From: Saccharicrinis sp.
GTDB taxonomy: Bacteria; Bacteroidota; Bacteroidia; Bacteroidales; Marinilabiliaceae
Direction of reading: 5' to 3'
DNA length: 51,462 nucleotides
Assembly (NCBI GenBank): GCA_024635585.1
Contig: JAGXIP010000172.1
Span: 1-51,462, forward strand
Shown: positions 1-9,128 of the stretch, piece after piece
Layout: every line of letters begins with the position of its first letter
How positions within the stretch are numbered: position 1 is the stretch's first letter
Made by a program: the position numbers and the translations under genes
The notes under the pieces: generated by a model
What the model saw: only the letters and a program-made list of their open reading frames with translations
What the model was told of the DNA's origin: nothing
Databases searched by the model: none

Positions 1-4
1 CATA

Positions 5-37
5 TCGTCGGCAGCGTCAGATGTGTATAAGAGACAG
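5..37 (+). other. Nextera transposase adapter (sequencing artefact)
   Basis: These 33 bases match the Illumina Nextera read-1 adapter, starting TCGTCGGCAGC and ending with the Tn5 mosaic end AGATGTGTATAAGAGACAG. They are library sequence left in the assembly, not genome. The apparent GTG start of the first reading frame at 23 lies inside the adapter, so that start is false. Genomic sequence begins at 38. Confidence 0.98.
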
Positions 38-535
38 GGTAAATTACCTATTAGTTTCTTACATGCAGCAGGTCAAATCCCATTTTATTATTCAATGAAA
101 GCCACTTCATTTTATAAAGGCTATTGGGAACTGCCGAATAAACCAGTTTATGCCTTCGGACATGGTTTGTCTTATACCACTTTTGAATACTCGTCTTTAG
201 AGGTTAAGAAAGAGGCCTTTGATATCAATGAGCCTGTTGAGTTTTCTGTAAATGTAAAAAATACAGGAAAAACGGATGGCGCAGAAGTCGTACAAATTTA
301 TTTTAGAGATGAAGTCGCTTCAGTTACCAGACCTGCACAACTATTGATCCGATTTGAAAAAGTATGGCTAAAGGCAGGAGAAGAAAAAACAATCAATTTC
401 ACCTTGAATCCAAAAGATGATTTATCATTTACCGGTATTGATATGAAGCGAGTGGTAGAGCCGGGTGTATTTACTTTGATGGCAGGAGGTGCTTCTGATG
501 ATATTAGCCTTAAGGGCAGCTTTAGCTTAAAGTAA
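38..535 (+). CDS. GH3 family glycosidase, C-terminal part only
   Basis: This is the last ~165 residues of a glycoside hydrolase family 3 enzyme, usually a beta-glucosidase or beta-xylosidase of 700-900 residues. What is seen is the end of the second alpha/beta domain (GKLPISF, then VYAFGHGLSYTTFEY), followed by the fibronectin-III-like domain typical of GH3 C-termini (VEFSVNVKNTGKTDGAEVVQIYF to the end). The catalytic aspartate domain is missing because the contig starts here, behind an adapter. GH3 xylosidases and glucosidases are common in ulvan and hemicellulose loci, which fits the genes downstream. The exact substrate cannot be read from this fragment. Confidence 0.93.
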   Translation, partial: GKLPISFLHAAGQIPFYYSMKATSFYKGYWELPNKPVYAFGHGLSYTTFEYSSLEVKKEAFDINEPVEFSVNVKNTGKTDGAEVVQIYFRDEVASVTRPAQLLIRFEKVWLKAGEEKTINFTLNPKDDLSFTGIDMKRVVEPGVFTLMAGGASDDISLKGSFSLK

Positions 536-571
536 TCTTGAACATTCGATTGTTCGGATCTCACTCAACGT

Positions 572-609
572 TGGCCCCATGCTGTGGAATAATACATGGC
601 TTGGGGCCA
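572..609. repeat. 8-bp inverted repeat after the GH3 gene
   Basis: TGGCCCCA at 572-579 is perfectly complementary to TGGGGCCA at 602-609, with a 22-base loop. It lies between the GH3 stop and the sulfatase remnant and covers the remnant's nominal start codon at 596. No T-run follows, so it is a weak terminator candidate. It may be a scar of the rearrangements here. Confidence 0.5.
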
Positions 610-1054
610 GTTGTTGAATGTGTTACTTATCAGTAGTTTATTGTGTTTGTCAAAGTTTAAAATAATTAATTTACGGTTAGCTATTTTTGCGCTACTCATC
701 ACTTGTAGTATGTTTGTTTTTTCTACACAAAAACCATTGAATGTAGTTGTATTTCTTGTTGATGATTTGCGTCCTGATATAGGATGTTATGGTAACGAAC
801 TTATTAAAAGCCCTAATATTGATAAATTGGCTGAGCAAGGGGTAGTGTTTAACAAAGCGTATTGTCAGCAGGCAATATGTGCTCCCTCTCGTATCAGTAT
901 TTTAACAGGGTTGTACCCTGAAACTTTTGCCATTTACGATATTCCTGCCTATGATTCTATTGAAACCGTAATGAGAAATTTACTGTATATGCATTATCCT
1001 CCAAGCGGTTCCTCATATAAAATACATCACATGCCAGATGAAATCATACGGTAG
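596..1054 (+). pseudogene. S1 sulfatase remnant, N-terminal part
   Basis: The reading frame carries a hydrophobic leader and then the start of a type I sulfatase of the iduronate-2-sulfatase kind: [32 protein letters not shown] and the catalytic motif ICAPSR, whose Cys (about residue 95) would become formylglycine. After [13 protein letters not shown] the homology stops abruptly. About 35 unrelated residues follow to a TAG at 1052. A normal S1 sulfatase has 450-600 residues, so three quarters of the gene is gone. The ATG at 596 is only the first in-frame start and sits in an inverted repeat. The protein cannot be an active sulfatase. Confidence 0.85.
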
Positions 1055-1407
1055 ATAATGAAATTGAAATTGAGAAACCGTCTGCCAATCAGGAGTTTGA
1101 TTATGGTGTTCCTGTGGAAATTAAGGCTCTCGCTGGTGATAGCATTAAAAGCATAGAACTGGTGCTTGATAGCATTCCTCTTAGAGCAATTAATGATAGT
1201 AGTTTTGTTTGGGGTGTTGATAGTTTTGTGGATAAAACCTTTTTGCACTTTCGTCAGCGCTTCATACTTTAACCCTTTTAGGTTTTGACGGAAGTGGTGC
1301 TATTACTTTGCCTAAACTTACCATAAATACCATGGATTTATCTGACCTTGTGATAACCATTAAATTAGGTGTAAATGATATGCCACCCATAGCTAATTTT
1401 TATACTG
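1055..1407 (+). pseudogene. Decayed Ig-like module of an exported enzyme
   Basis: Just past the TAG, in the same frame, the translation reads EIEKPSANQEFDYGVPVEIKA and SIKSIELVLDSIPL. This is the pattern of Ig-like modules found next to CBMs in exported polysaccharidases; the lyase at 3672-7346 has a comparable module. Around 1245-1260 the frame breaks, and another frame continues with TLTLLGFDGSGAITLPK. No full domain or start remains. The parent gene could be a lyase, a chitinase-like enzyme or a sulfatase with an accessory module. Identification rests on residue pattern only. Confidence 0.5.
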
Positions 1408-1614
1408 ATGAAAGATGCTCTATTCACAATGAACTTGGATGTGCCTTTTAATAAAAAAGCATATTTAGTATTGTCGTTAAGTGAACTAGAAACGCTGAAA
1501 AATAACGGTACTCCATGTCCCGATTTTCAAAAGAAAACTCAGGCTAAATTGACTTACAATGCTCTGGTTTTATTGGGTTCGGGGTTATACAAAGTTGAAT
1601 ACATAAAGTATTGA
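1408..1614 (+). pseudogene. GH78 alpha-L-rhamnosidase remnant, C-terminal tail
   Basis: These 68 codons match the very C-terminus of the intact GH78 gene at 24747-27590. The pairs are PFNKKAYLVL against PFNTKAKLVL, then ETLKNNGTP against KSLQINGIP, then LVLLGSGLYKVEYIK against ILVLGSGIYSLKYLK. This is the final beta-sandwich of a rhamnosidase with the catalytic toroid missing. The nominal ATG at 1408 is internal to the original gene. It shows that another GH78 gene once stood here and was deleted apart from its 3' end. Confidence 0.75.
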
Positions 1615-1892
1615 CCGTGGCTATATGTTAAGGATGAAAAGTATTTTAAGTTTATGGAAATCATTTTGCTGTTTGAATTTACATATGGCAAATTTGTCTT
1701 ATTTTGATTCAATCCTTCACGTTTGAGACATACTTGTTGTTTATTGAACCAATAATTCAGTTTGAATATCTTGAAAATTTGTTTTTTTGTTAAAAAATAT
1801 TGTTAATTATCAATATTACACCTTTTTACCTATTCTGTTATTTTACTAAAGTAGTTAATCCAATTGCATTAGTAAACTAAAATCCTTAAATC

Positions 1893-3659
1893 ATGACAAA
1901 GAAACTACGTATTTATTTTGCCGGCACAGTTGCCATGGCATGTGTATTATTTTTTTCTTTACTATCCTGTCAGCATGGAGAGCAGAAAGAGGAGAAAATT
2001 TCTAAAAATTACTCCCAACTAAATTTGCCACAACGGCCAAATATATTGTGGCTGGTAACAGAGGATATGGGTCCCTATATACCTCCATTTGGCGACTCTA
2101 CAGTACAAACACCTAATTTGAGCCGGTTAGCAGCAGAGGGGATTATATATCCCAATCTGTATTCGGTTTCAGGAGTTTGCTCGCCAAGTCGTGCGGCCAT
2201 TGCAACTGGGATGTATCCTACGAGTATTGGAGCCAGTAATATGCGCACAGGGTCAAATACGGCCCAAACTGGTTTGCGAGCTTATGAAGCAGTGCCTGCG
2301 CCCGATGTAAAAATGGTGAGCGAATTGCTTCGCGAGCATGGGTATTACTGTACTAATAATTATAAGGAAGATTACCAGTTTAGAGCACCCGTAACGGCAT
2401 GGGATGAGAGCGGTGCCTACGCACATTGGCGAAATAGGGATGAGGGGCAGCCTTTTTATTCTGTTTTCAATTTCACAGAAACACATGAGTCGGGTTTGTT
2501 TGATCCTTATGGATTCAGGCATATCGAAACTAGGCATTATCACGCAGGTGATACCGCTTATACTTGGAAAGAGGGTAGGATGACAAGCGAAGAAACGCCC
2601 GTACACTTATCAAAAGATACGGAATTTAACATACCTCCATATTTGCCTAATAATGAGGTGGTGCGCCGAGATATGTGGAAGAAATATAATAATATTGCCG
2701 AAATGGATCGTCAAGTAGGAGCTGTGTTACAACAGTTAGAAGATGATGGATTGCTTGAAAATACAATTATTTTTTTCTATGGCGATCATGGAGGTCCCTT
2801 ACCAAGGCAGAAACGTTTGATTTATGATTCAGGCCTCAATACTCCTATGATTATTCGCTTCCCTAACAAACAATTGTCCGCAAACAAGGATAAGCAGTTA
2901 ATAAGTTTTGTTGATTTTGCTCCCACACTTCTTTCCCTTGTTGGTGTAAAACCTCCAGCCTATATGCAGGGACAAGCTTTTTTAGGTAAATACCAAGCAA
3001 CAAAGGAGCGGGAGTATATCTATGCAGCAGCCGATCGTTTTGATGAAGTTACCGATGCCATTCGTGCCATCCGCGACGATCGTTTTAAATATATCCGCAA
3101 TTACCGACCGGAGCAAGGGTATTATCTGCCCCTCAGTTATCGCGAGCAAATACCTACCATGCAAGAATTATTACGCTTACATAGAAAAGATAGTTTAAAT
3201 AGTATTCAAGCGTTGTGGTTCCGGGAAAGCAAGCCATACGAGGAGCTATTCGATTGTGAAAATGATCCGCACGAGTTGACTAATTTGGCAAATAATGCTA
3301 AATACAAAGACAAATTACTCGAATTACGAACCGAAATGGATCGTTGGATAAAAGATATTGGTGATCGGCCCAACTTACCCGAAGCTGAACTTATTGAACA
3401 GCTTTGGAATGGTAGCGAAGAGCAGCCCAAAACTGCAGAGCCATTTGTTGATTTTAAGGAAGGAAAGGTAGCTATTTCATGCCCTACCGAAGGTGCATCC
3501 ATTGGGTATAAAATTATTGGAGAGGATGGCGTTGTACCAGCTAGTTGGACAATATACCAGCAGCCATTTGATGTTCCCCAAGGGGCCGCAATATGGGTTC
3601 AAGCCCATCGAATAGGATACAAGCCTTTTATGCTAAAGAAAAATAAGTTGAATATTTAA
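1893..3659 (+). CDS. S1 family sulfatase (lipoprotein)
   Basis: This 588-residue formylglycine-dependent sulfatase probably removes sulfate esters from oligosaccharides. The signal ends in a lipobox (LLSC, Cys26), so it should be membrane-anchored. The fold starts at PNILWLVTEDMGPY (metal-binding ED). The catalytic motif CSPSR has Cys96, and FFYGDHGGPLPRQK around residue 300 supplies further metal and substrate ligands. The last ~60 residues (ISCPTEGASIGYKI onward) look like a chitobiase-C-type beta-sandwich. The sequence resembles the heparan-N-sulfatase-like branch that also acts in ulvan loci; the exact subfamily is inference. The lyase gene follows after 12 bases and is probably co-transcribed. 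An anaerobic sulfatase-maturating enzyme would be needed and is not in the window. Confidence 0.93.
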   Translation: MTKKLRIYFAGTVAMACVLFFSLLSCQHGEQKEEKISKNYSQLNLPQRPNILWLVTEDMGPYIPPFGDSTVQTPNLSRLAAEGIIYPNLYSVSGVCSPSRAAIATGMYPTSIGASNMRTGSNTAQTGLRAYEAVPAPDVKMVSELLREHGYYCTNNYKEDYQFRAPVTAWDESGAYAHWRNRDEGQPFYSVFNFTETHESGLFDPYGFRHIETRHYHAGDTAYTWKEGRMTSEETPVHLSKDTEFNIPPYLPNNEVVRRDMWKKYNNIAEMDRQVGAVLQQLEDDGLLENTIIFFYGDHGGPLPRQKRLIYDSGLNTPMIIRFPNKQLSANKDKQLISFVDFAPTLLSLVGVKPPAYMQGQAFLGKYQATKEREYIYAAADRFDEVTDAIRAIRDDRFKYIRNYRPEQGYYLPLSYREQIPTMQELLRLHRKDSLNSIQALWFRESKPYEELFDCENDPHELTNLANNAKYKDKLLELRTEMDRWIKDIGDRPNLPEAELIEQLWNGSEEQPKTAEPFVDFKEGKVAISCPTEGASIGYKIIGEDGVVPASWTIYQQPFDVPQGAAIWVQAHRIGYKPFMLKKNKLNI

Positions 3660-3671
3660 TAATTGAATAGA

Positions 3672-6600
3672 ATGCAACGAGTTACTTTAAAACTGAGCTG
3701 GGTATTGTGCATGTGGTTAATTACAGCTTCTTCTATTGCACAGTCCTTGCAGCACCCTGTAATTTGGACTGAACCTCAAGATAAGCTTGCCATTTTAGCC
3801 AAAAATGAAAATTACAGTTGGGCCAGTAGTGTAGTTACAAAAGCCAAAGCAGCCATCGACGACAAAGTTAATGCGCACGTAACAAATCCTGTCGCTATTC
3901 TGAATACGATACCTGAATTTGCTGTTGATGATAATCTTTCAGAATCTGAGGCTACTACCAATGGTGCCCATTCAAAAGTTCTTAATTATGCATCCTATGC
4001 AGGTATGTTATATTACATTACCGGTGAAGAAAAGTATGCCCAATTTGCCGCTGATATTCTATGGTATTATATTGAAGAACTAGCACCACGAAGCCCCGGA
4101 AATACAGCCATGAGTGGAAGTAATTTTTACGATCCACGTGCTGGCTACGCACAGTTTGCCATTGCTTATGACTTTGTGTATGATTTTTTAAAAGATTCAG
4201 ATACAAAAGTTTATAAAAAATCTTTAGGTGGTAAAGTGGCTTATGATCATGTAAAGGCACAAAAGGCGGTACATAATATTGCCATGAATGCATTGCATGA
4301 GCATGGTGGTGCGGATACTAAATACGGAAAGATGGTAAGCAACCACCCCATATTAAGGGCGCCAGGCGTATTATTTAGTTTGATGTGCCTTGATGATGAT
4401 GTGGAACGGGAAAGAATGTTTAACGTGTTTTGGAATATAGGAACAAAAGAGCAGAACTCATTCACAAAAACCATTTTGCCCATGTTTGGAGAGCAAGGAA
4501 TTTGGCCCGAATCCACAAGCTATGGTTTTATGCAGAATATTACTTTGATACTAAATGTAGTTGATCGTTTAAAGCCAAATATGAATGTGATGGCTAATAA
4601 CATGCATATATTGGATGGAAATTTCCTTTTTGATAATCTAAGACTGCCCAACAGACGCTTTGTTCGTTATGGCGATTCGCATAGAGACATCGATAAAACC
4701 AGTGAATTGTATAGATATACTTTAAATTTGGCTACTAGAAGAGGATTTACTGAATATGAACAAAAAGCAATGGTAGCTTTAAGGCAAGGTTATGATGCTG
4801 AAGGTGGATATGACCCGATTGTTCCAGTTTCAAGTTTTGATAATTATGTAACGTTTGAACAATTATTTTGGGGGATTGATGTTCCTACAACAATTAATGA
4901 AGATATCGATTTTCAAAAACCAACAGTCATTATTAAACATGCCGGCGTAGCTCTCCAGCGCAATTATGTGGATGAAAACAATGAAGATTACGGTCTCTGC
5001 GGTATCATTGGCGGTGCGCATTATGTGCACTCACATGTTACCGGTATCACCATGGAGCTCTATGGCGCTGGCTATGTTATGGCTGCCAATGGCGGTTTGC
5101 CTCATACTTTATCTGAGAGAAAAGATCCTGTGCACACAACATATTTTTGGCGACATGCTGGTAATAATACCATGATTGTAAATGGCACAACGCATGGAAT
5201 TCAAGATGGCGCATGGAATTCAGATTCTCAGTTATGGATGAATACCACCGTTAACGTAGCTGCAGAACCCACACATTTAGAAGATCCCATTAATCCAAAT
5301 TTTAGTTTCGCAACTCAGTTTTTAGACGACAAAGTAAATAACGATCAACAGCAGCGAACGCTAAGTATTATCAGAACAAGTGAAACATCTGCCTATTATT
5401 TTGATATGTTCCGTTCTAAATCATTAGGGACGAATAATTTCCATGATTATATCTATCATAACCTGGGCGATGAAATGCATATTTTTAATAGCGACGATCA
5501 GGAACTAAGCGTAACGGCTACCAACAGATACCAGACTGACATGGGTGATACGCATCAATCTCCAGGGTGGCGTTTTTTTGAAGAGACTATGGTTACAGAG
5601 CCGGTGTCTGCTGCTACCAAAGTACGTTTTGACCTAAACGAAACCAATACCTACATGAATATGTTTGTTCCCGCCGGAGTAGCACGTGAATATACAAAAG
5701 CCCTCGGCCCAGGTACGCGCGAAGCTAAAGGTGGTTACGAAGACAAGAAAACACAAATAATCGCAGTAAGGCAACAAGGCGAAGCATGGAATAAACCTTA
5801 TGTACATATTTTTGAGCCATCTAAATCCACCAGTACCAGCGTAAAGTCTGTTGAGCATTTATATAGAGGAGATGTAATTGTTGGTGCAAAAGTAAAAAGT
5901 CAGATCGGTGATAAACTAGTTACAGACTATGTGATCTGCCAGGAAGATGCATCGAAGGTTTTTACGCTTCCTGAAGCCGAAATCAGTTTTACAGGTCGTT
6001 TTGCCGTGGTTCGTGCCGAACAATCATTGGATAAGGCATATGTGACTTTATATATTGGAGAAGGAACAAGTTTGACATATGGTGAGCATTCGCTGGTTGC
6101 AGGTAACGATAAAAAGGGACAAAAGGTCATAGCTGTTCAGGCTGATTTGAGTCGATTAGTTGGTTTCAAAAATTTAAGTAATAACCAGGAGGTCGTAAAA
6201 GGTGCTGATTTAAATGTGGAAGCCATTGTGGGTACTGATTTTACAGAGGCAACTCTTTTTGTAGGTGATGAAAACGTAGGAACTTTAACAGGAGCACCTT
6301 ACGTATGGTCATCCATTCCTGCGTTAACTAACATGATAGCGCTTAGCTACCTGATTAAAATAGTAGCTAAGGATGCACAAGGAGCAACGGAAGAACGAAG
6401 CCTTACTATCCTAACACCTAATCAGTGGGCTTATACGAGTGATAATAAACCACATCCTATTCCTGGTAAAATAGAATTTGAACATTATGATCATGGCGGA
6501 AAGGACGTGGCATATTGGGATAAAGTAAACCAAAATTCATCTTCATTTAGAAGTGATGAGATGGTTGATATCAGTACAGATGGTACAATCGTTCGTGATA

Positions 6601-7346
6601 TCAAATCAGGTGAATGGTTGGAGTTTACTATTGATGTAACGCGATCGGGAAACTTTGACTTGGAGGTACGTCATCAAACAAGACGTAGCCCGGCATTTAA
6701 GCAGCTTACGGTCTCTTTTCCTGAAGAGAATATTACCTTTTTGTATGATATTGTACTCACAAATACCGGTTCGGGTGCTTATTTAACCGAGGATATTGGA
6801 AATATTCAATTATTAGAAGGTACCCATGTGTTGCGATTTAGCTTGTTAGATTTTGGCTTCGATTTAGATTATTTTGAGCTAATAAAAACCTCGGATGCTT
6901 ATAAGGTTACTTTTAATGATGGAGAAAATATGTTGTATGCCTACTCCGGTAATGATGGAACATGTGAGTTGCCTGCAGCTACTGTTAAGCCAGCAAAGGT
7001 TTTTGTGAACTGGCTTACTAGTTCAGGTGAGGTGTTTGATGAAAATACAGTTATAACAGAGGCTATGGAAGTTACTGCGAATTTTAATACTACCACATTT
7101 GTAAAAAATCAAGTAGCAAATATTTTTGGGGTGCGTCCTAATCCTTGCCAAGGCGAGTTTACTATTCAGTTATATCAGGATGAGGAGGCATTTTATAAGT
7201 TATTTAGTCTTAATGGAACGATTGTTAAACGCGGATCGTTTTTATCAGAAACAAAAGTTAAGCTTAATAACAAGCTAAAAGGTATTTTTACGCTTGAGGT
7301 TATTACAAAGCGAGGAAAAGAAGCACAAAAAATATTATTGAAATAA
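3672..7346 (+). CDS. Heparinase II/III-like polysaccharide lyase with CBM6 and T9SS sorting domain
   Basis: This secreted protein of ~1224 residues likely cleaves the polymer by beta-elimination. After a Sec signal (LITASSIAQ) comes an alpha/alpha-toroid lyase domain to about residue 400. A heparinase II/III-type beta-sandwich follows (AHYVHSHVTGITMELYGAGY and NNTMIVNGTTHG, about 440-520, with likely catalytic or metal histidines). Then come an Ig-like module (about 840-925), a CBM6 (PGKIEFEHYDHGGKDVAYWD, about 930-1070), a Listeria-Bacteroides-repeat-like segment (about 1075-1145) and a T9SS C-terminal sorting domain (RPNPCQGEFTIQLY to KILLK). It is the only gene here with that tag, so it is probably the surface or extracellular endo-enzyme. 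The architecture fits ulvan-lyase-type families, but the substrate is inferred from context. A TTG at 3663 could start 3 codons earlier. Confidence 0.88.
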   Translation: MQRVTLKLSWVLCMWLITASSIAQSLQHPVIWTEPQDKLAILAKNENYSWASSVVTKAKAAIDDKVNAHVTNPVAILNTIPEFAVDDNLSESEATTNGAHSKVLNYASYAGMLYYITGEEKYAQFAADILWYYIEELAPRSPGNTAMSGSNFYDPRAGYAQFAIAYDFVYDFLKDSDTKVYKKSLGGKVAYDHVKAQKAVHNIAMNALHEHGGADTKYGKMVSNHPILRAPGVLFSLMCLDDDVERERMFNVFWNIGTKEQNSFTKTILPMFGEQGIWPESTSYGFMQNITLILNVVDRLKPNMNVMANNMHILDGNFLFDNLRLPNRRFVRYGDSHRDIDKTSELYRYTLNLATRRGFTEYEQKAMVALRQGYDAEGGYDPIVPVSSFDNYVTFEQLFWGIDVPTTINEDIDFQKPTVIIKHAGVALQRNYVDENNEDYGLCGIIGGAHYVHSHVTGITMELYGAGYVMAANGGLPHTLSERKDPVHTTYFWRHAGNNTMIVNGTTHGIQDGAWNSDSQLWMNTTVNVAAEPTHLEDPINPNFSFATQFLDDKVNNDQQQRTLSIIRTSETSAYYFDMFRSKSLGTNNFHDYIYHNLGDEMHIFNSDDQELSVTATNRYQTDMGDTHQSPGWRFFEETMVTEPVSAATKVRFDLNETNTYMNMFVPAGVAREYTKALGPGTREAKGGYEDKKTQIIAVRQQGEAWNKPYVHIFEPSKSTSTSVKSVEHLYRGDVIVGAKVKSQIGDKLVTDYVICQEDASKVFTLPEAEISFTGRFAVVRAEQSLDKAYVTLYIGEGTSLTYGEHSLVAGNDKKGQKVIAVQADLSRLVGFKNLSNNQEVVKGADLNVEAIVGTDFTEATLFVGDENVGTLTGAPYVWSSIPALTNMIALSYLIKIVAKDAQGATEERSLTILTPNQWAYTSDNKPHPIPGKIEFEHYDHGGKDVAYWDKVNQNSSSFRSDEMVDISTDGTIVRDIKSGEWLEFTIDVTRSGNFDLEVRHQTRRSPAFKQLTVSFPEENITFLYDIVLTNTGSGAYLTEDIGNIQLLEGTHVLRFSLLDFGFDLDYFELIKTSDAYKVTFNDGENMLYAYSGNDGTCELPAATVKPAKVFVNWLTSSGEVFDENTVITEAMEVTANFNTTTFVKNQVANIFGVRPNPCQGEFTIQLYQDEEAFYKLFSLNGTIVKRGSFLSETKVKLNNKLKGIFTLEVITKRGKEAQKILLK

Positions 7347-7426
7347 ATATTTGGTTAGAAGGGATATGCGGATTCTCTTTACGCTCAAAATTATTCAAAA
7401 AACAATATTTACATTTTAACCTACAC

Positions 7427-8914
7427 ATGATGACTATGAAAAATATATCGTTCAAAATACTATTATCTCTGTTATGTCTACTATCTACATCTTTGATGGC
7501 ACAAGAAACAGATAAGGAAAATTATCCCTTTGATTTACCCGAGGTAATAACAGCAAGCTATAATTTTATCTCCCAACAAACGGAAGTGTTTAATAATAAT
7601 CTGATAGGCTATAATATTATGCACTTCAATACAGATAAAGAGTTGGATTTTATACGAAAATTCGATCCTATTTCAATCCGTTTTCCTGATGGTGCATGGT
7701 CTAATTTTTATAACTGGGAAACAGATGAATTAACCCGATATAATGATACCACATTTAATAACGGTCAGTTTAGTAAAATAGATAATGGGTTAGAAGAGAA
7801 AGGATCAAAAAAAATTGGCATTAAAGGGTTAACCAAATTAAATAATGAAAAGAAAACTCAAACCGGAAAAGGGTTTGACCTGATGTGGACCTTTAATACC
7901 AACTATGATAGTAACGAGAAATCGATGCGGAGAGTGTTGGATTACGAAGCACGTGGATTTGATATGTCGTATATCGAATTGGGTAATGAGCACTTTTGGG
8001 AATCGCAACGGAACACACGGGTGAGTAGTGCCGAAAAATACCTTGCCATTGCCAAATCGCTGTCAGATACCCTTCGTAAGGAGCGCCCAAACGTTCGTAT
8101 ATCGCTACCACTTTCGTGGCGAGAAGCGCATAAAGATTACAATGTAACTGTTGCGGATGACGCTTCTTATTTTGATGCCATTACCCTGCATAAATATATT
8201 GGTAGCGACCCCGATAGAGCCAAAGAAAGTAATACGGCCTATGCCAACATACTCACTGCACGCCTTACTCTTAAAGAATCGGAAATGTATGTACGCTCTT
8301 TTGCACCCGGAAAAAAGATTTGGTTAACGGAGTGGGGGGTAAGCGCAGAAAGAGGTACTTCCAAGGGAGGTGCCGCATTAGGTATGGCTGATGTTTATTT
8401 GTATATGTTTGAAAACCAAAATATTTATGAGTGGTCCAACTGGTTTATTGTAAATGGAGTGCTGAATTCATTTGTAACCTTCAGAGACAAAGCTATTAGA
8501 GCACCCAACTGGCCCATCGAAAAAACGGCTTATGCTTCTGTTTATGAAATTATACGCTCTGTATTTGAAAATAGCACCATGTATAACGGTTCAATGGCCA
8601 CATCAGAAATTAAAACCCGTAAGGGAAATGTGAATGCCGTAAACGCACGGGTGGTTACAAAAGAAGGCAAAACCTATGTGTTTGTAGTAAATTTAGCCAA
8701 TAAACCGGTAGAATTTAATTTAACAAAGGATAATGAGTATGTTAGTTCTTCGTATACGCACGAGGCGTTTGCTTTTGATGGTTTACATGCACAACCTATT
8801 CTTCCCATGGAGCAAAGCCCCTTAAAATTGGTAAAGAATGGAGATGGCACAACCATACTTCCTCCCTTATCGGTAAGTAAAATTAGTTTTGATGAAACAC
8901 CCATGACAAGGTAA
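7427..8914 (+). CDS. Clan GH-A glycoside hydrolase
   Basis: This 495-residue exported hydrolase has a Sec signal (LCLLSTSLMAQ) and a (beta/alpha)8 barrel. Motifs fit clan GH-A retaining enzymes: SIRFPDGAWSNFYNW near strand 2, the acid/base in ELGNEHFW (Glu188) and the nucleophile in WLTEWG (Glu302). A small beta-sandwich follows from about residue 385. The pattern is shared by GH39, GH51, GH79 and GH86-like enzymes, and I cannot assign one family. In this locus a beta-xylosidase or beta-uronidase role on the polymer backbone is plausible but not shown. ATGs at 7427, 7430 and 7436 are all possible starts. Confidence 0.82.
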   Translation: MMTMKNISFKILLSLLCLLSTSLMAQETDKENYPFDLPEVITASYNFISQQTEVFNNNLIGYNIMHFNTDKELDFIRKFDPISIRFPDGAWSNFYNWETDELTRYNDTTFNNGQFSKIDNGLEEKGSKKIGIKGLTKLNNEKKTQTGKGFDLMWTFNTNYDSNEKSMRRVLDYEARGFDMSYIELGNEHFWESQRNTRVSSAEKYLAIAKSLSDTLRKERPNVRISLPLSWREAHKDYNVTVADDASYFDAITLHKYIGSDPDRAKESNTAYANILTARLTLKESEMYVRSFAPGKKIWLTEWGVSAERGTSKGGAALGMADVYLYMFENQNIYEWSNWFIVNGVLNSFVTFRDKAIRAPNWPIEKTAYASVYEIIRSVFENSTMYNGSMATSEIKTRKGNVNAVNARVVTKEGKTYVFVVNLANKPVEFNLTKDNEYVSSSYTHEAFAFDGLHAQPILPMEQSPLKLVKNGDGTTILPPLSVSKISFDETPMTR

Positions 8915-8926
8915 ATTGACACAAAG

Positions 8927-9108
8927 CCTGTCCCGCCTCAGGAGGGAGGGGGATACCCTTCCGCCCTGCTGCGGAACAGGTAATCCCGCATAACGGGAAT
9001 TAAAAAGAAAAACTCAGTGCCCCTGTGCCTCTTCCGCTTAGGCGGAACAGGTAGTGTTCGTAGTCTCTTATCTCTTATCTAACAGTCTCTTCCCGCAATG
9101 CTGCGGGA
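8927..9108. repeat. Cluster of short palindromic repeats
   Basis: The 214-base gap between two hydrolase genes is unusually GC-rich and packed with hairpins. These are TCCCGCCT/AGGAGGGA (8931-8947, one mismatch), TTCCGC/GCGGAA (8959-8976), CCCG/CGGG (8985-8998), TTCCGC-TTAG-GCGGAA (9032-9047) and TCCCGCA-ATGC-TGCGGGA (9091-9108). Several share a flank reading CCTGTYCCGC on one strand. The same theme recurs at 32398-32417, so this is probably a dispersed intergenic repeat family rather than an operator. It may also attenuate or stabilise the transcript between the genes. Confidence 0.75.
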
Positions 9109-9128
9109 TAAATATCTAATTTTAATAC

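Noticed and set aside
23..37. GTG start giving an N-terminal MYKRQ to the first protein
   Set aside because: It lies inside the Nextera adapter; the real GH3 frame enters from outside the contig.
19..37. Tn5/IS50 mosaic end suggesting a transposon
   Set aside because: It is followed directly upstream by the synthetic adapter arm, so it is library sequence.
8927..9108. CRISPR array
   Set aside because: The units are self-complementary, of unequal spacing and without unique spacers of constant length; there are no cas genes.
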